Part shown: piece by piece, positions 1 to 9,785 of the stretch | Position numbering within the stretch: the first letter of the stretch is position 1 | Layout of the letters: every line of letters starts with the position of its first letter | Assembly (NCBI GenBank): GCA_948474755.1 | Contig: CAOLHI010001428.1 | Coordinates: 372,001-436,000 of the forward strand | Length of the DNA stretch: 64,000 nucleotides | DNA from: Ctenosaura bakeri | Lineage: Eukaryota; Chordata; Lepidosauria; Squamata; Iguanidae | Direction of reading: 5' to 3' | Position numbers and translations under genes: made by a program | The notes under the pieces: generated by a model | What the model was told of the DNA's origin: nothing | Database searches by the model: none | Seen by the model: the letters and a program-made list of their open reading frames with translations, nothing else

Positions 1-338
1 GTACAAGCAAAAGTTGCAAGGGTGTAAATATCCTAACCAAATTCTGGTCCATATTTTATTTTTGTCATTGGAAAAATCATGGATTATATTTGCTTCATGC
101 CTCTCATATGGAAGATCCAGCAGAAGATTCCATCAACAGAATGGGATGGAAGCAATTTCAATTGTTCTTTCCCCCTAGAAGTCCCCTGGGGTCTTCCAGT
201 TCTCCAGAACAGAGAAGGGGCAATGACAGAGGAACAACCTCCCTATTGCACCTGTGAAATCCTCTGACTGCATCACAGTGGAAAGACAATGATTTGAGAA
301 ATCCTCTATGCTGTCATACAGGCACATGTGTTGGATAC
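1..338. other. No recognisable feature
   Basis: AT-rich sequence. The only open frame (79-267) has no recognisable domain and no splice context. I see no repeat signature here. Confidence 0.5.
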
Positions 339-540
339 GGGCCTTTCTGCACTACACTGTTATAGTGCTATTATTGCACATTCAACATCCTGTGGAATTC
401 TGGGGTTTGTAGTTTACTGAGGCCAAAAAGCTCTCTGGCTGAGCATTCTAAAGGCCCCTCCCTAAACTACAAACCCCAGGATTCCATAGGATATTGAAAG
501 TGGAATAATAGCACTATAACAGTGTAGTGCAGAAAGGCCC
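339..540. mobile_element. Palindromic MITE (family A), TSD TAC
   Basis: The 202-bp element folds back on itself almost end to end. The left arm (GGGCCTTTCTGCACTAC, then a TGTTATAGTGCTATTATT-like block and an ATCCTGTGGAATTCTGGGG block) is repeated in inverted orientation in the right arm, which ends at GGCCC. The trinucleotide TAC flanks it at 336-338 and 541-543. Relatives lie at 6139, 8989, 24373, 25306, 42932 and 50806. It has no coding capacity, so mobilisation must have come from elsewhere. A 3-bp duplication fits the PIF/Harbinger style, but I cannot name the superfamily from termini alone. Confidence 0.85.
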
Positions 541-959
541 TACATCTCAGTTTGAGTCATATTTTTTTACTTTGAGAGCTTTTTTAAAATTGATTTCTTT
601 AGTTTCGGCATCTTGATATTCGATATCTGATGTTTAAAGCTTTTCTCATTAGGACATCATCTCGTCCTAATGAAGCCTTACAATGATAAACACAGAATAT
701 GTTACTGTCCAGAGATTCCTGAGTTGGAGGTGGCAAGTCAACTGTCTGGGAAAAAAAGTATTTTAGTTGTACTTATTTCAATGTACACTTTGTTCAAGAT
801 ATTTGTCTGTTTTTAGACTGAGTTGGAAAAGGCTTAACAGACCTCAAGGGGCATGTACCAGAAAAAGACTGATGGTTCTGTTCCTACCTAAGTATTACCG
901 CAAAGAGCCAGCTAGGGAAAAAATGGTTGGGAGTCTTTTTACAGCACAATATGTTCTGT
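541..959. other. No recognisable feature
   Basis: AT-rich sequence without repeat termini, domain-like frames or strong low-complexity tracts. Confidence 0.5.
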
Positions 960-1035
960 GCATGTCTACTCAGAGCTAAGCTCCACTACATTTGGTGAGA
1001 CTTATCTTACACTGAGTATTGGACCACAGCCTTAG
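960..1035. repeat. Short interspersed repeat of the 'TGTCTACTCAG' type
   Basis: The segment starts with a TGTCTACTCAGAGCTAAG-like string and carries a partly inverted counterpart (ACTTATCTTACACTGAGTA). The same arrangement appears, more diverged, at 21622-21720. It resembles a short foldback repeat common in lizard genomes. The assignment rests on remembered pattern and internal symmetry only. Confidence 0.35.
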
Positions 1036-1794
1036 CCACTGGAATAGGATTATATATGACATTAGACTAAGGGTGGGAATTATGGATCCTCCAAATTTTG
1101 ATGAATTGCAGTTCCCAGAAGTTCCAATCAACATAGCCAATAGAGAGGAATGCTACTTGAACTGCATCGGGGGGAGGGGACATGATTCTCACCCTGGCAA
1201 ACAAACTCCCCTGTCAAACAGTGGCCTGATTTGGGAAATGAGTTGCCCATCATTGGCCTGAGATATTTCTGACCTTGAGTTAACCAGCCTCATGGTGCAT
1301 GCCTCTTTGTGTGCTGGGAGGATTTCCTGCAAGGATGCCGTCCTTCCTTTGTCCTCATTCTATAATTTTAAGAGAAAACACCAGGCAACTTGTTTAGTAT
1401 GCAAAAGAAGGAAGAATGTCAATGCCAGAGTGCTTCATAGGAGCAGCAAGCCCCTGAGAAATAAATGACCCATTGGTAGATATTGTAGAACCATAAGGGA
1501 CATGGTCTTGGTGCATCAGCATGACATCATCACATCAAAAACCTACTTTGTAAAACAGACCTGATTGTGCAACCCATAAGTGTAATGTAAGTCTGGAGTG
1601 GGTAATGTACCAAAATCATAATTAACGTACAGAAAAATGAAATGAGCACTATAACCCTGAAGAAGTGTGAGTCATTTATAGACAATGCTGATTGCCCTGC
1701 AGCCTTTAAGCCACTTGCTTAAAGAAGCATCCCCACTGCAGTAAATCAACACCCTGATAAACACAGAGAACCTGAGCTTTGTAATTTGACTTTA
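1036..1794. other. No recognisable feature
   Basis: Ordinary non-coding sequence. The frame at 1019-1261 has no recognisable domain. Confidence 0.45.
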
Positions 1795-1926
1795 TGGGAC
1801 TACAACTCCAAGAACTGCCCAGCAGTTGAATTGTAATTTTGTCATGCAGTGGCCATGATAGATGGTAGATTCTGGGATTTGTCCAAGAAAGTAATTTGTC
1901 CAAGAAAGTAATTTGTCCAATGTCCA
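1795..1926. repeat. Degraded 'ACTACAACTCC' foldback repeat with a 17-bp tandem repeat
   Basis: GACTACAACTCCAAGAACTG followed about 60 bp later by a partly complementary GATTCTGGGATTTGTCC is a worn copy of the palindromic repeat seen better at 9665 and 62362. From about 1877 to 1920 a 17-bp unit (GTCCAAGAAAGTAATTT) is repeated about 2.5 times, probably by slippage in the right arm. Confidence 0.45.
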
Positions 1927-2261
1927 CACTAAACTGCTTGCCCTCAGGTGTATCTCATATCTCTTAATGAAGGGAAGAGATTTTTCAAATGAAAGGAATA
2001 CATTTGTGGAAACGGAGCATCTTGAATCCACTGAAATCCCCTATGCCAGAATGAATACCTAGATCATGAATAAATCAGGGGCTGTTTCTGCAAACGATAT
2101 TATGATCAGACTGAAGTCAGGCAATTGTCTTTCCTGATTTTTTTATCCATCACCCACTCCATGCCTAACTGGAAATATGCACTAAAATATTTTCATTTAT
2201 TATTTTTACATAGTTCTTGCACACATGTGGGGCTTTGGGACTGTTCAAAGCATTTTGTATG
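1927..2261. other. No recognisable feature
   Basis: AT-rich spacer. No repeat ends or protein-like frames seen. Confidence 0.45.
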
Positions 2262-2648
2262 ATGTAGAGCCAACACGACAAAGCAGGTTCAAATCTCTAC
2301 CAGTGGTGGAGCTTGGAGTGCATGCAGGGGAGGGGGTATGGCCAGAGGTGTGGGGGTGTGGGTACGGCATGTGGGGGCATGGCTATGGTGCACAGGGGTG
2401 TGGCTATGATGTGTGGGGAGGTGGCTATGACAGATGAAGCAGGGCTATGATGGATGGGGCAAGGCTATGATGTGCAGGGGGCAGGGTTGCGGTGCATGGG
2501 GGAAGGGCAAGCAAGGAGCTTGCTGCTGGGGGCACACCATCCCCATCGCCCCCCGTCCCTACGCAACTGATCCCTACTCAGCTTCAAAATTCACTGATTG
2601 AGTTTTCTTTCTTAAGCAAACCTGGCTGACAGTGTTGTGAGGATAAAG
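2262..2648 (+). repeat. tRNA-derived SINE fragment, interrupted by a hAT element
   Basis: A B-box-like GGTTCAAATCTC lies at about 2286-2297, just left of the hAT insertion. To the right, CTACTCAGCTTCAAAATTCACTG and then TTGTGAGGATAAAGAGCC (about 2634-2651) resemble the body and 3' part of a common lizard tRNA-SINE, in which the B box is followed by a 'CTCAGC...AAGCTCACTG' stretch and a 'GTTGTGAGGATAAA' stretch. The 5' A-box region is poorly preserved. This is a heavily diverged copy; identity of the family is inferred. Confidence 0.45.
2301..2569 (+). mobile_element. hAT-type MITE with G-rich tandem repeats, 8-bp TSD
   Basis: The element starts CAGTGGTGGAGCTTGG and ends with CCGTCCCTACGCAACTG, giving imperfect terminal inverted repeats of the CAGTGG type. 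The flanks ATCTCTAC (2293-2300) and ATCCCTAC (2570-2577) match at 7 of 8 positions, as expected for an aged hAT target duplication. A shorter sister copy is at 57361-57571. The interior from about 2330 to 2500 holds several diverged units of the form GTGGGG...GGCTATGATG, absent at this length from the sister copy, so it looks locally expanded. The Gly/Tyr-rich frame 2225-2437 is an artefact of this G-rich repeat. Confidence 0.75.
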
Positions 2649-4114
2649 AGCCACACACACTCACACAAACATACACTGATTATGATAAGGAATGTTTTGT
2701 CGATTTGTGTGTGTATGTATGTAGTCCCTGGTATTTATTTTCTGTGTGTGGATGCGAGTGTATCATGCAGATGGACTTTTTGCCATGTGTATTTCTAAGC
2801 ATCACCAGATCACCTTTTATGAAATGGGAATTACAATAAACTTTGTGAAGAAAACATATGATTTGGCATTTGGGACACCCAGGCCTTACCTATATTTTCT
2901 TCTTTCTTCTTCTCACTGTCTGGCAAATTTACTGGTCTCTGAGCTTTATCATTCTGCCTACTATGCATTCTGGGCATTAGCACAGAAAATGGTGTGTTCT
3001 AAAGAATTTGGTGGCTTGGTGTAAGATAGCTCTCAGTTTTGTCTTTTTAATAAAAACCTCTGGGATGTTAAATTTTTCTTTGCAGAAAATGGATACTAAA
3101 TGACTGGCCTCGTCCATTATTTTGGAAGAATGTCCACAACTCTCTCTCACTCACTCTCTCCCAAATTCCAACTGTGGCCTATTTTTTTCAGGGTTCCCAA
3201 TCATATGGAGAGCCTTCCCATATAATGTGGTTCTCCTCTTAAAACTGGAGCAGGTAGACTAGACTCTGTGCATGTTTTCTTTGATCTCACTGCAGAACAC
3301 CTGAAAAAGCACTAGTTTTTCCCTAGGGATAACATTACTACCAAATCACTGCTTCAAAAACTGGTGCAGTTTTTCAGTGTTGTTGCTGACTCACAGAAGA
3401 CAAGTTATTTCTTTCTGTGAGGCAGAAGAAATACAGCGTTTAAGCCCCAGGTGAAATGTGAAAGCCAGAAGGAAATTCTCCCTTGGATTTATGTATCATG
3501 CTTCCCAAAAATTCCTTTAAAAGAAGCATATTTTCGTTATGGTCAAACTTGACATGCATTATAACATGAAGTTTCATTAGATTTCTCTATCACTGAAAAA
3601 TGAATATATTGCAACCTCCCAGTTGGCTAGCCCAAGTAGAATCTGCAAATCATGACAGATAACAGCAATATGTGTATGTTGTGGGTGTGAATCATCTTGA
3701 AGGACAGATAATCCATGTAGCTGAGAATGTGCAGATGAATGAATTACTTGTAACTGACTCTGCCACAAGAAGAAAATTGCAATTTCTTGGAAAGTAACAT
3801 TGCTGTGCAATTATTTAATGGAGCTGAATTTAATGGAGATGAGTTTCTAACACGTTTCCTACACAAGCCACTTGTATTATTCCAGTTGTGTGCTCATATA
3901 AATTTCTATTCAGAAATTTTTTATACAACCATTCAAATCTAACTCATACCAGAACTAGCTCCAGATTCTGTTAGGATAAGATTTTTTTTAAAAGAAAACA
4001 ACAGCAGAAATATAGGTGATAACCTTCACCTCATAACTTAAAGCACAGTTGGAAAAGTCTTATCATTCAGGAGGAAACTAGAAGAGAAATGATAGTTATG
4101 ATAAGCCCTGTCTG
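2649..4114. other. No recognisable feature
   Basis: AT-rich sequence with short CA/GT tracts near 2652-2725 and a short CTCTCTCTCACTCACTCTC tract near 3140-3160. Frames at 2746-3024 and 3577-3810 have compositions typical of random translation. Confidence 0.45.
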
Positions 4115-4230
4115 GCCTTTCCCAATCTGATGGTCCCTCAGATGTGCTGGATTACTGTTTCACCATTCCCATAAAGTACAGTCATGCTGGACAAAAGTGA
4201 CAGAATTAATAGTCCAAAATTTCATCTTTG
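4115..4230. repeat. Degraded foldback repeat (palindromic 'CTCAGATGTGCTGGATTAC' type)
   Basis: GTCCCTCAGATGTGCTGGATTA near 4131 is the left arm of the repeat better seen at 9665 and 62362. The right arm (AATAGTCCAAAATTTCATC) is worn. Assigned by analogy only. Confidence 0.35.
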
Positions 4231-4855
4231 AACTTTAGAGGAACAGTGAGTCTTCCACGCAGATTGCTGACAGCTGTAAGTTCCCAGAGATTTATAGGTT
4301 CCCAGAATGTCTGATGTACAGTATCATCTCTGGAACCTCAAAATTCAGAAATTGTGGCTCCCACAATGCTCTTGAGCATGTTGAAAGGCATAGAATTCCC
4401 AGGAATTATAATTTATATCTATGTGAATTTGTTAAAGGTTCAAAAGCTCTAAAAATCTACAAAATATACCCATGAATTAGGCTGGAATTGTTCTGTTAGT
4501 CCCAAATAAAAGAGACCCATGGAGTCAATTGTTGAATAGTAAGCCAACACGGAGGTAAATGTCATGGATTCAGTGGTGTACTGTGGTTAGAATACTGCTA
4601 AAGTGCCTAATGCAGACAGCTGCTGTTATATCCTGACTCACCGTTGCTGCTACCACCACTAGCTATGAACCAGTAGCATAGAGGTCCAAATAAATTAAAA
4701 GCAGAATCTGGATTTCAGAAAGGTTAGAACATGGTTGGAATTAACTGAGAAGTTCTGGATTTGAGGACAGTGTTCCCCAGTTTCAAACATCAAGTGCCTC
4801 ATTTGCTTTCTGCTCATTTGACTGTGATGTTTTGAACTGTTTCTGGAGCAAGAGG
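4231..4855. other. No recognisable feature
   Basis: Non-coding sequence with further scattered fragments of CCCAGAAT-type foldback repeats near 4300-4420 that are too worn to delimit. Confidence 0.4.
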
Positions 4856-4935
4856 TTGTCATGTTAGTCTTGTGGCACCTGAAAGACTAACAGGGTTTAT
4901 GTGTACATGGACTCTAGCCCAGATCATAAGATGAA
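4856..4935 (+). repeat. Fragment of a dispersed repeat ('GTGGCACCTGAAAGACTAAC' type)
   Basis: The string TGTGGCACCTGAAAGACTAA followed by CAGGGTTTATGTG is characteristic of a repeat present in many reptile genomes (usually seen as 'tagcaccttaaagactaac'). Only about 80 bp is recognisable and the superfamily is not determined here. Confidence 0.4.
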
Positions 4936-5279
4936 TGAAGGATAGCTGCAAATGTTAGATATTTAGAAACATGTAAGTGTAGGCAAAAATATGGGGGATC
5001 ATAGATTCACTTTTGCATTTCTATTCTTCCGTATCTTCCACTACTCTAGAATTTGTATAAAGGTCTACAACTAGAACTGTACTCCATGCAACTGATGAAG
5101 TGCTGAACTCCAAACTTCATACCAAAGAAAAGTTGATAGTTATTAACATACTTTATAACTTTACTTTTATAAATAAAAATCCAGAAAGAGCTCAAAATAG
5201 CAATTGTAATGTTGAGTAATTTTGTAAACACAAAAATACAAACAAATATTTAAAAAATTATCAAATTTCCTTGTATCTT
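4936..5279. other. No recognisable feature
   Basis: AT-rich sequence; nothing supportable on either strand. Confidence 0.4.
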
Positions 5280-5340
5280 TCTTCTTATATATATATATTT
5301 CTATATATATATATCTTCCTTCTTATATTTTTATATATTC
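5280..5340. repeat. (AT)n-rich microsatellite
   Basis: Two runs of alternating TATATATATA separated by TTTC and followed by TTTTTATATAT. A simple dinucleotide repeat. Confidence 0.85.
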
Positions 5341-6112
5341 GATATTCTACATTCCTTGATCTGCATTTTCTCTTCTACTAAAAGACTCTTGGTTATTTTG
5401 AACAGTAGCTATCTAAAATACTCTAAAAAGCCAAGAAGATTATTATTCACAGGATATTATGTTTTTTAAATAAACTGAATCCATTGACCAGCTTCTTGGA
5501 AGGCATGAATTCATATTTAAAATTTAGAAGTAAGGTTAAAGGGTTCATTTGTGAGTACATTCTATGTCTTTCTCATGCTGCAGCTTCTCTTAATTCACTC
5601 CAGACAATGTGGACACACGTAACATTTAAAACAACAAAATATGTTTCTGTTCTGTATGTTATTCTAAAAGCCTCATTTATTTTTAAACCATTTAAAAGAT
5701 ATGCTCTACTTCAGCCACAGATTATTAAACCAGATAGAGATCTTTTATATCATGTAGAAAGTAAACTCAACAAAATTAAGATACAAAACATGTATTAGTA
5801 TGAGAATTTAAAATCAGATCCAGTTAATCACTGATAGAAATACTTCCCAGAACTGAATGTGAAATGCACAATCAAATTGCATTACTGATTTGAATCAACA
5901 AGATCTTTTCGTCTATTTTCTTTCCAAGTGACCCTTCAACTGTGGTTTTGTATAATTTTTCCCCCTGAGGTTGTATAGCACCTGTGTGTGATCACATTTA
6001 TTTCTGTGTGCCTCTGTGTAAGTCTCTCATGCCCATTGATTGTATCTTGAAAATGGCTTCCAAGCAACTTTGTACCAGCTGGGCTTTTTACACCCTTGAA
6101 GTTCATCTGAGG
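5341..6112. other. No recognisable feature
   Basis: AT-rich sequence. The 104-codon frame at 5484-5798 shows no domain, and its composition is that of random AT-rich translation. Confidence 0.4.
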
Positions 6113-6138
6113 AAAGAGAGAGAGAGAGAGAGAGAGAG
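6113..6138. repeat. (GA)n microsatellite, left part
   Basis: About 12 GA units directly abut the left end of a palindromic MITE. A second GA-rich tract lies just beyond its right end (about 6760-6795), so the MITE appears to have landed inside a longer GA tract. Confidence 0.85.
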
Positions 6139-6758
6139 CTCTCTGCACTACAAAGTTATAGTGCTATTATTCCACTTTCAATATCCTGTGGAATTCGGGG
6201 GTTTGTAGTTGACTGAGGCAAAGAGCTCTCTGACTGAGAATTCTAAGGCCCTTTTCGCACTTTACCTATTCCCGACGTGGGCACATGGGGATCACACGAG
6301 AAGCCTCTTGCAAGAGGCACTCGTTTCCCCTCTGCTTCTCCTCTGCACCAGCTCTATGCTGGCTGGAAGGAAGCATGAGGACTCTGCCTCTTCCTTCTGC
6401 AGTGCAGCCGGGTACTTTCCCAGGCTGCGCTGAGGGGAGAAGCACGATGGTTTTGTCTCAGGAGGTTCGGCACACAAGGTAAGTGCATGTGGGGCCTAGG
6501 AGCAATGTGTGATCGCGCATCATTTTTGGCAAGAAGCTGAAAACAATATATTGCGCGATCGCTGCCTACTGCCTCAGGAGCATTGTGTGATTCCGAGGAC
6601 ATCATATGAAACAGTCCTCACAATTGCACGACAATCTGAAGGCCATTTCGCGTGAGAAATGGCATGCGAAAATGGCCTAAGTGCCACTGCCTAAACTCCA
6701 AATCCCAGGATTCCATAGGATGTTGAAAGTAGAATAACAATGTAGTATGGAAAAGTCC
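6139..6758. mobile_element. Palindromic MITE (family A), split by a GC-rich MITE
   Basis: The left half (6139-6246) contains the family-A blocks TTATAGTGCTATTATTCCAC and ATCCTGTGGAATTCGGGGG. The complementary right half (6678-6758) contains CCCAGGATTCCATAGGATG and AAGTAGAATAACAATG. The two halves are interrupted at the central AATTCTAA by the 431-bp element at 6247-6677. The outer ends are worn, so they are approximate to a few bases. Confidence 0.75.
6247..6677 (-). mobile_element. GC-rich MITE (family B), TSD TAA
   Basis: The 431-bp element begins GGCCCTTTTCGCACTTTACC and ends AAAATGGCC. It is flanked by TAA at 6244-6246 and 6678-6680. Its interior is GC- and CpG-rich and matches, in reverse orientation, the elements at 12687, 39236 and 41620. 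Sub-blocks include a GCAGCCGGG...CCCAGGCTGCGCTG stem and a TTTTTGGCAAGAAGCTGAAAA stem. Small frames such as 6292-6477 and 6354-6605 are translations of this element, not genes. Confidence 0.85.
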
Positions 6759-6800
6759 AGAGAGAATGGGGGGAGAGAGAGAGGGAGAGAACAAGTTTTT
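6759..6800. repeat. (GA)n-rich tract, right part
   Basis: GA-rich sequence (AGAGAGAATGGGGGGAGAGAG and beyond) is the counterpart of the tract at 6113-6138 across the inserted MITE. Confidence 0.65.
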
Positions 6801-6904
6801 TCTTGAGGGGGGAGATATTGTATCAGGAGGGCAAGCAGGTGAGTAATTTATCAGCAGGTGAGTAGTTTTAGCAATGTTCTCATCTCTGTGAGAAAGTCTT
6901 CAAA

Positions 6905-7170
6905 AACTGTAGTCTGGATTTATTCATATGTTGCTGTTTTGCACAGAAAATAGCATTTTATGAATGGAAATAACATTTTCTTCAAAGAAAAACCCTTTAA
7001 AACAGCAGAAAATGTTGCTTCTATGCAAAACAACCATGTGCAAATTTTCTGTAGAATATGTCCTGAACTGTGAAGATTCTTGTTGGTGTAGGATTGGTCA
7101 AAGTTCTTAACATTCAAGAAACACATTTTTGACCATTTAAAACATACTCTCCATCCCCAGTAGCCAGAGG
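6905..7170 (+). repeat. Unclassified dispersed repeat (family U), copy 1
   Basis: The body has repeated TTTTGCACAGAAAATAGCA-like and AACAGCAGAAAATGTTG units, then CTGAACTGTGAAGATTCTTG (7063-7082) and a tail AGAAACACATTTTTGACCAT (about 7118-7138). The same order of landmarks occurs at 35890-36197, and the first parts also at 48850-49190. No terminal repeats, A-tail or coding frame is evident. Assigned only by comparison of copies within this window. Confidence 0.5.
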
Positions 7171-7653
7171 CCATACTGGTCCATCAAACTTAAAGCCCTC
7201 TAACCAGTTGGAATAAGTACAGTGCACCATCAGAGGGTTTGAGAGTGTCTAGCAAAGCCTAGAGTCTGACTTTGACCTCTACATTGCATGTATTAAGGTA
7301 GGAGTGGGAGGAAAAACAACATGTCCCTGTTCTTATACCTAAGTCTTCCATTTCCCCCCGCTGTGGCTATAGAAATATTTGTTAAACAGTTGATTCTTAC
7401 TCCATTATAGAAATCCTTTCCAATATAGCCAGAAGACATGTCTCCATGATGGATTTTGGCAAGAATAGCTATCTTGACTTAGGCAGTGCTCCTCTCAGTT
7501 ACTGGAGGCTAAGAGAAGGGACAGTCAAAACAGAGAAAGTTATAAGGTAAAGCAAGATTGGAATCCTTTGGGGGCCAGATTTGAGTAGAATCAGAGCAGA
7601 GACAAGTTTCTGAAATTACAGCAAGGTGGGGCAATTGGTAAGATTCTTGAACT
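7171..7653. other. No recognisable feature
   Basis: Non-coding spacer with no visible repeat ends. Confidence 0.4.
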
Positions 7654-7849
7654 CATAGTACCTTTCCTTTGGGATATTTTCTCTGACTTTCATTTGGAAG
7701 TTTGAGTTGTACTGATAACTCCTGTATAACAGTACTACTCAAAGTAGTGGCCCATGGACCAGTGCTGTACTGTGAGCCATGGGTTGCCAGTCCATGACAA
7801 GTATCCAAGAAAGAAAGAAAAACAATTATAACCAATGGGCACAACTATG
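7654..7849 (-). repeat. Inverted duplicate, left copy
   Basis: Its reverse complement matches 9324-9516 over about 190 bp at roughly 90 percent by eye. Shared landmarks include GACTGGCAACCCATGG, the ACTGGTCCATGGGCCACT block and GAAAGTCAGAGAAAATATCC. It may be part of a dispersed repeat that I do not recognise. Confidence 0.75.
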
Positions 7850-7851
7850 AG

Positions 7852-8687
7852 TGTGACCCAGGTGTAAGACAACACTCATATATGGGGGGAGGGAAGACAA
7901 AAGACCTCAGCATGGCTAGGTCATAAGTCTGGAAGGATCAGTCAGATTGCTCAAACTGGTGAGTTTTAGATGGTCTTCCAAAGGACCCCAGTCTATGAAA
8001 CAATAGCAAATGAAGCTGTTAGAAGAAGCATCCAAAAAGTCAATATTCTGTTACCTTTTCCCATGGAAACTGCCTCTTTTGTTCCCTCACCTTTCTGGTC
8101 ATTAAGTGACTATCAAACTTTCCTTCAATGCTTTGTAACCTCCCACAAAGACAATCAGAACTTTTCAGGCCCCTTTGTTGGCTCTGCCAGAGAACAGTTA
8201 ACATACTCCCTTCAGGGCAGAAAAAGGGTATTCTAATCCTGGTTCAGCCCATGGCTAGTTGCTAGTACTTTGGGCACATGTTGGCATGTTATGCTGCATG
8301 AGGGCCTCCAGATTCCATTCCTTGTACTGTCCTCAGACTCCCCCAGTCTGATACATCTCACTTTGATTCTGTGCTGTTTCAGCAACTGTAACTATTGCCT
8401 ACTGACACCCCAAACTATTGCTATCCAATCTTTCTTTACATTCACTAGCCTTGTACAGTTCTTGAGACTTCTTGATTACTTGTGTGTTTGTGAATTATTC
8501 CAATAAAAACTTTTTTTTTATTTTCAGCTGGTGTCCTACAATTATTACAGGTATACAAAGGTGAAAAGATCCAGTAAAGTTACACCAACTCTCACGGACC
8601 TCCCTTTTGAGCTATAATTCCCCACCTTTTCATGGAGACATGGGTACTGCTAGAGGACCTCAAGGTCCCCCACCTTTTGGGGTAACA
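7852..8687 (+). mobile_element. Probable retroviral-type LTR
   Basis: The segment starts TGTGACCC and ends CTTTTGGGGTAACA, matching the TGT(T/C)ACT...GGGTAACA ends of the two clearly bounded LTRs at 38078-38987 and 40839-42191. Internally it has a pyrimidine-rich stretch, GTGTGTTTGTGAATTATTCC, then the polyadenylation signal AATAAAAA at about 8501, and near the 3' end a GACCTCAAGGTCCCCCACC block comparable with the GTCCCTTGGGGGACACC block of the others. Only GAG is shared by the two flanks, so the left end is less secure. No internal retroviral genes lie beside it. Confidence 0.5.
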
Positions 8688-8737
8688 GAGCTGTCTCAGT
8701 GCTGGAAAAGAAAATGGGAGGAATGGGTTTAGCTTGG

Positions 8738-8940
8738 TCCAGTATGGTGTAGTGGTTTGAACACTGGACTGTGACTGTAGAGACCAGGGTTCAAATCCTC
8801 ACTTGACAATGGAAACTCAGTGGATGATTTTGGACAAGACGTAATCTCAGCCTCAGAAAGAGGAAAAGGCAACATGCGATGTTACCCTTAGGGTCATTAT
8901 AAGTGAGAAACAACTTGAAGGCATACAACAACAACAAAAA
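8738..8940 (+). repeat. tRNA-derived SINE with (ACA)n tail
   Basis: An A-box-like TGGTGTAGTGGTTTGA and a B box GGGTTCAAATCC form a pol III promoter pair. A tRNA-unrelated body follows (CAGCCTCAGAAAGAGGAAAA, AACTTGAAGGCATACAACA) and ends in an ACAACAACAA tail. Related copies are at 25115-25512 (minus), 29158-29345 and 32855-33082, and a 3' fragment is at 62587. SINEs of this design are known from squamates. Confidence 0.85.
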
Positions 8941-8988
8941 ATATGGTAAAATATAGTTTTGCTCCAAGCCCATTTGCCATTCATTTAA

Positions 8989-9146
8989 AGCCATTTCTGC
9001 ACTAGTCTGTTATAGCGCTCTGATTCCACTTTCACCATCTTGTGGGATCCTGGCCCCTCCCGAAACTACAAACTGCAAACTCCAGGATTTCACAGGATAG
9101 TGAAAGTGGAATCAGAGTGCTATAACAGTCTAGTGGAGAAATGGCC
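8989..9146. mobile_element. Palindromic MITE (family A), TSD TAA
   Basis: A 158-bp foldback from AGCCATTTCTGCACTAG to AGAAATGGCC, flanked by TAA at 8986-8988 and 9147-9149. The arms contain the family blocks CTGTTATAGCGCTCTGATTC and CCACTTTCACCATC. It lies about 50 bp downstream of a SINE. Confidence 0.85.
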
Positions 9147-9149
9147 TAA

Positions 9150-9323
9150 GAATGGAATGACTGTCTCTGGGTAGGACCTATAGCTATGTACCAAGGAAGT
9201 CAGTTCTGAATTTACCAGAATTCTGCTGGTGACATTGCCACTATTATTGCTTAAGTGTTTCTTCAACTATCTGATGTGGGACACTTCAGGTTTTCACTCA
9301 GTATGCCAAGGAACAGAACCATA
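9150..9323. other. No recognisable feature
   Basis: Short spacer between a MITE and the inverted duplicate. Confidence 0.4.
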
Positions 9324-9516
9324 TTTGTGCCCATTGGCTATAATTGTTTTTTCTTTCTTTCTTGGACACTTGCCATGGACTGGCAACCCATGGCACACAG
9401 TACAGCACTGGTCCATGGGCCACTGCTTTGAGCAGTACTGTTATAGAGGAGTTATCAGTACAACTTAAACTCCCAAATGAAAGTCAGAGAAAATATCCCA
9501 AAGGAAAGATACTATG
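9324..9516 (+). repeat. Inverted duplicate, right copy
   Basis: Counterpart of 7654-7849 in opposite orientation, separated by about 1.5 kb that contains a probable LTR, a SINE and a MITE. Frames at 9229-9595 and 7653-7844 mirror one another only because of this duplication. Confidence 0.75.
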
Positions 9517-9664
9517 TAAAATAGCATCCAACACCCCAGATATGGTTGAATCACAACTATTATTCCTTCCTATTTGTATGGTTGACTGGTACTGATATGA
9601 GTAGCAGTCTAATGATATCTGGAATGTTTCGTGTACCCTAGCCTTGTTTTATAGCTGAGATGGG

Positions 9665-9785
9665 AATTATGTGGCCTTTCAGATATTGTTGGACTACAAC
9701 TCCCAGCAGCCATATACTGCATTGACATTGATGGGGAGTGCTAAGAGTTGCAGTCCTACAGCATCTGGGTGAGGTTGCATGGTTC
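9665..9785. repeat. Short foldback repeat ('TTGGACTACAACTCCCAGCAG' type)
   Basis: The left arm, CCTTTCAGATATTGTTGG then ACTACAACTCCCAGCAGCC, is mirrored by AGTGCTAAGAGTTGCAGTCC then TACAGCATCTGGGTGAGG. This gives a 120-bp imperfect palindrome of a kind abundant in lizard DNA. Related copies are at 1795, 4115, 31415, 57084, 57767, 58765 and 62362. Confidence 0.65.

Noticed and set aside
2225..2437. Gly/Tyr-rich frame
   Set aside because: Translation of G-rich tandem units inside a hAT MITE; no start context or homology.
5280..5340. Promoter TATA box
   Set aside because: It is a simple AT microsatellite with no adjacent initiator, gene or CpG context.
8738..8800. tRNA gene
   Set aside because: A and B boxes are present, but the acceptor and anticodon stems do not close and the SINE body and ACA tail follow.
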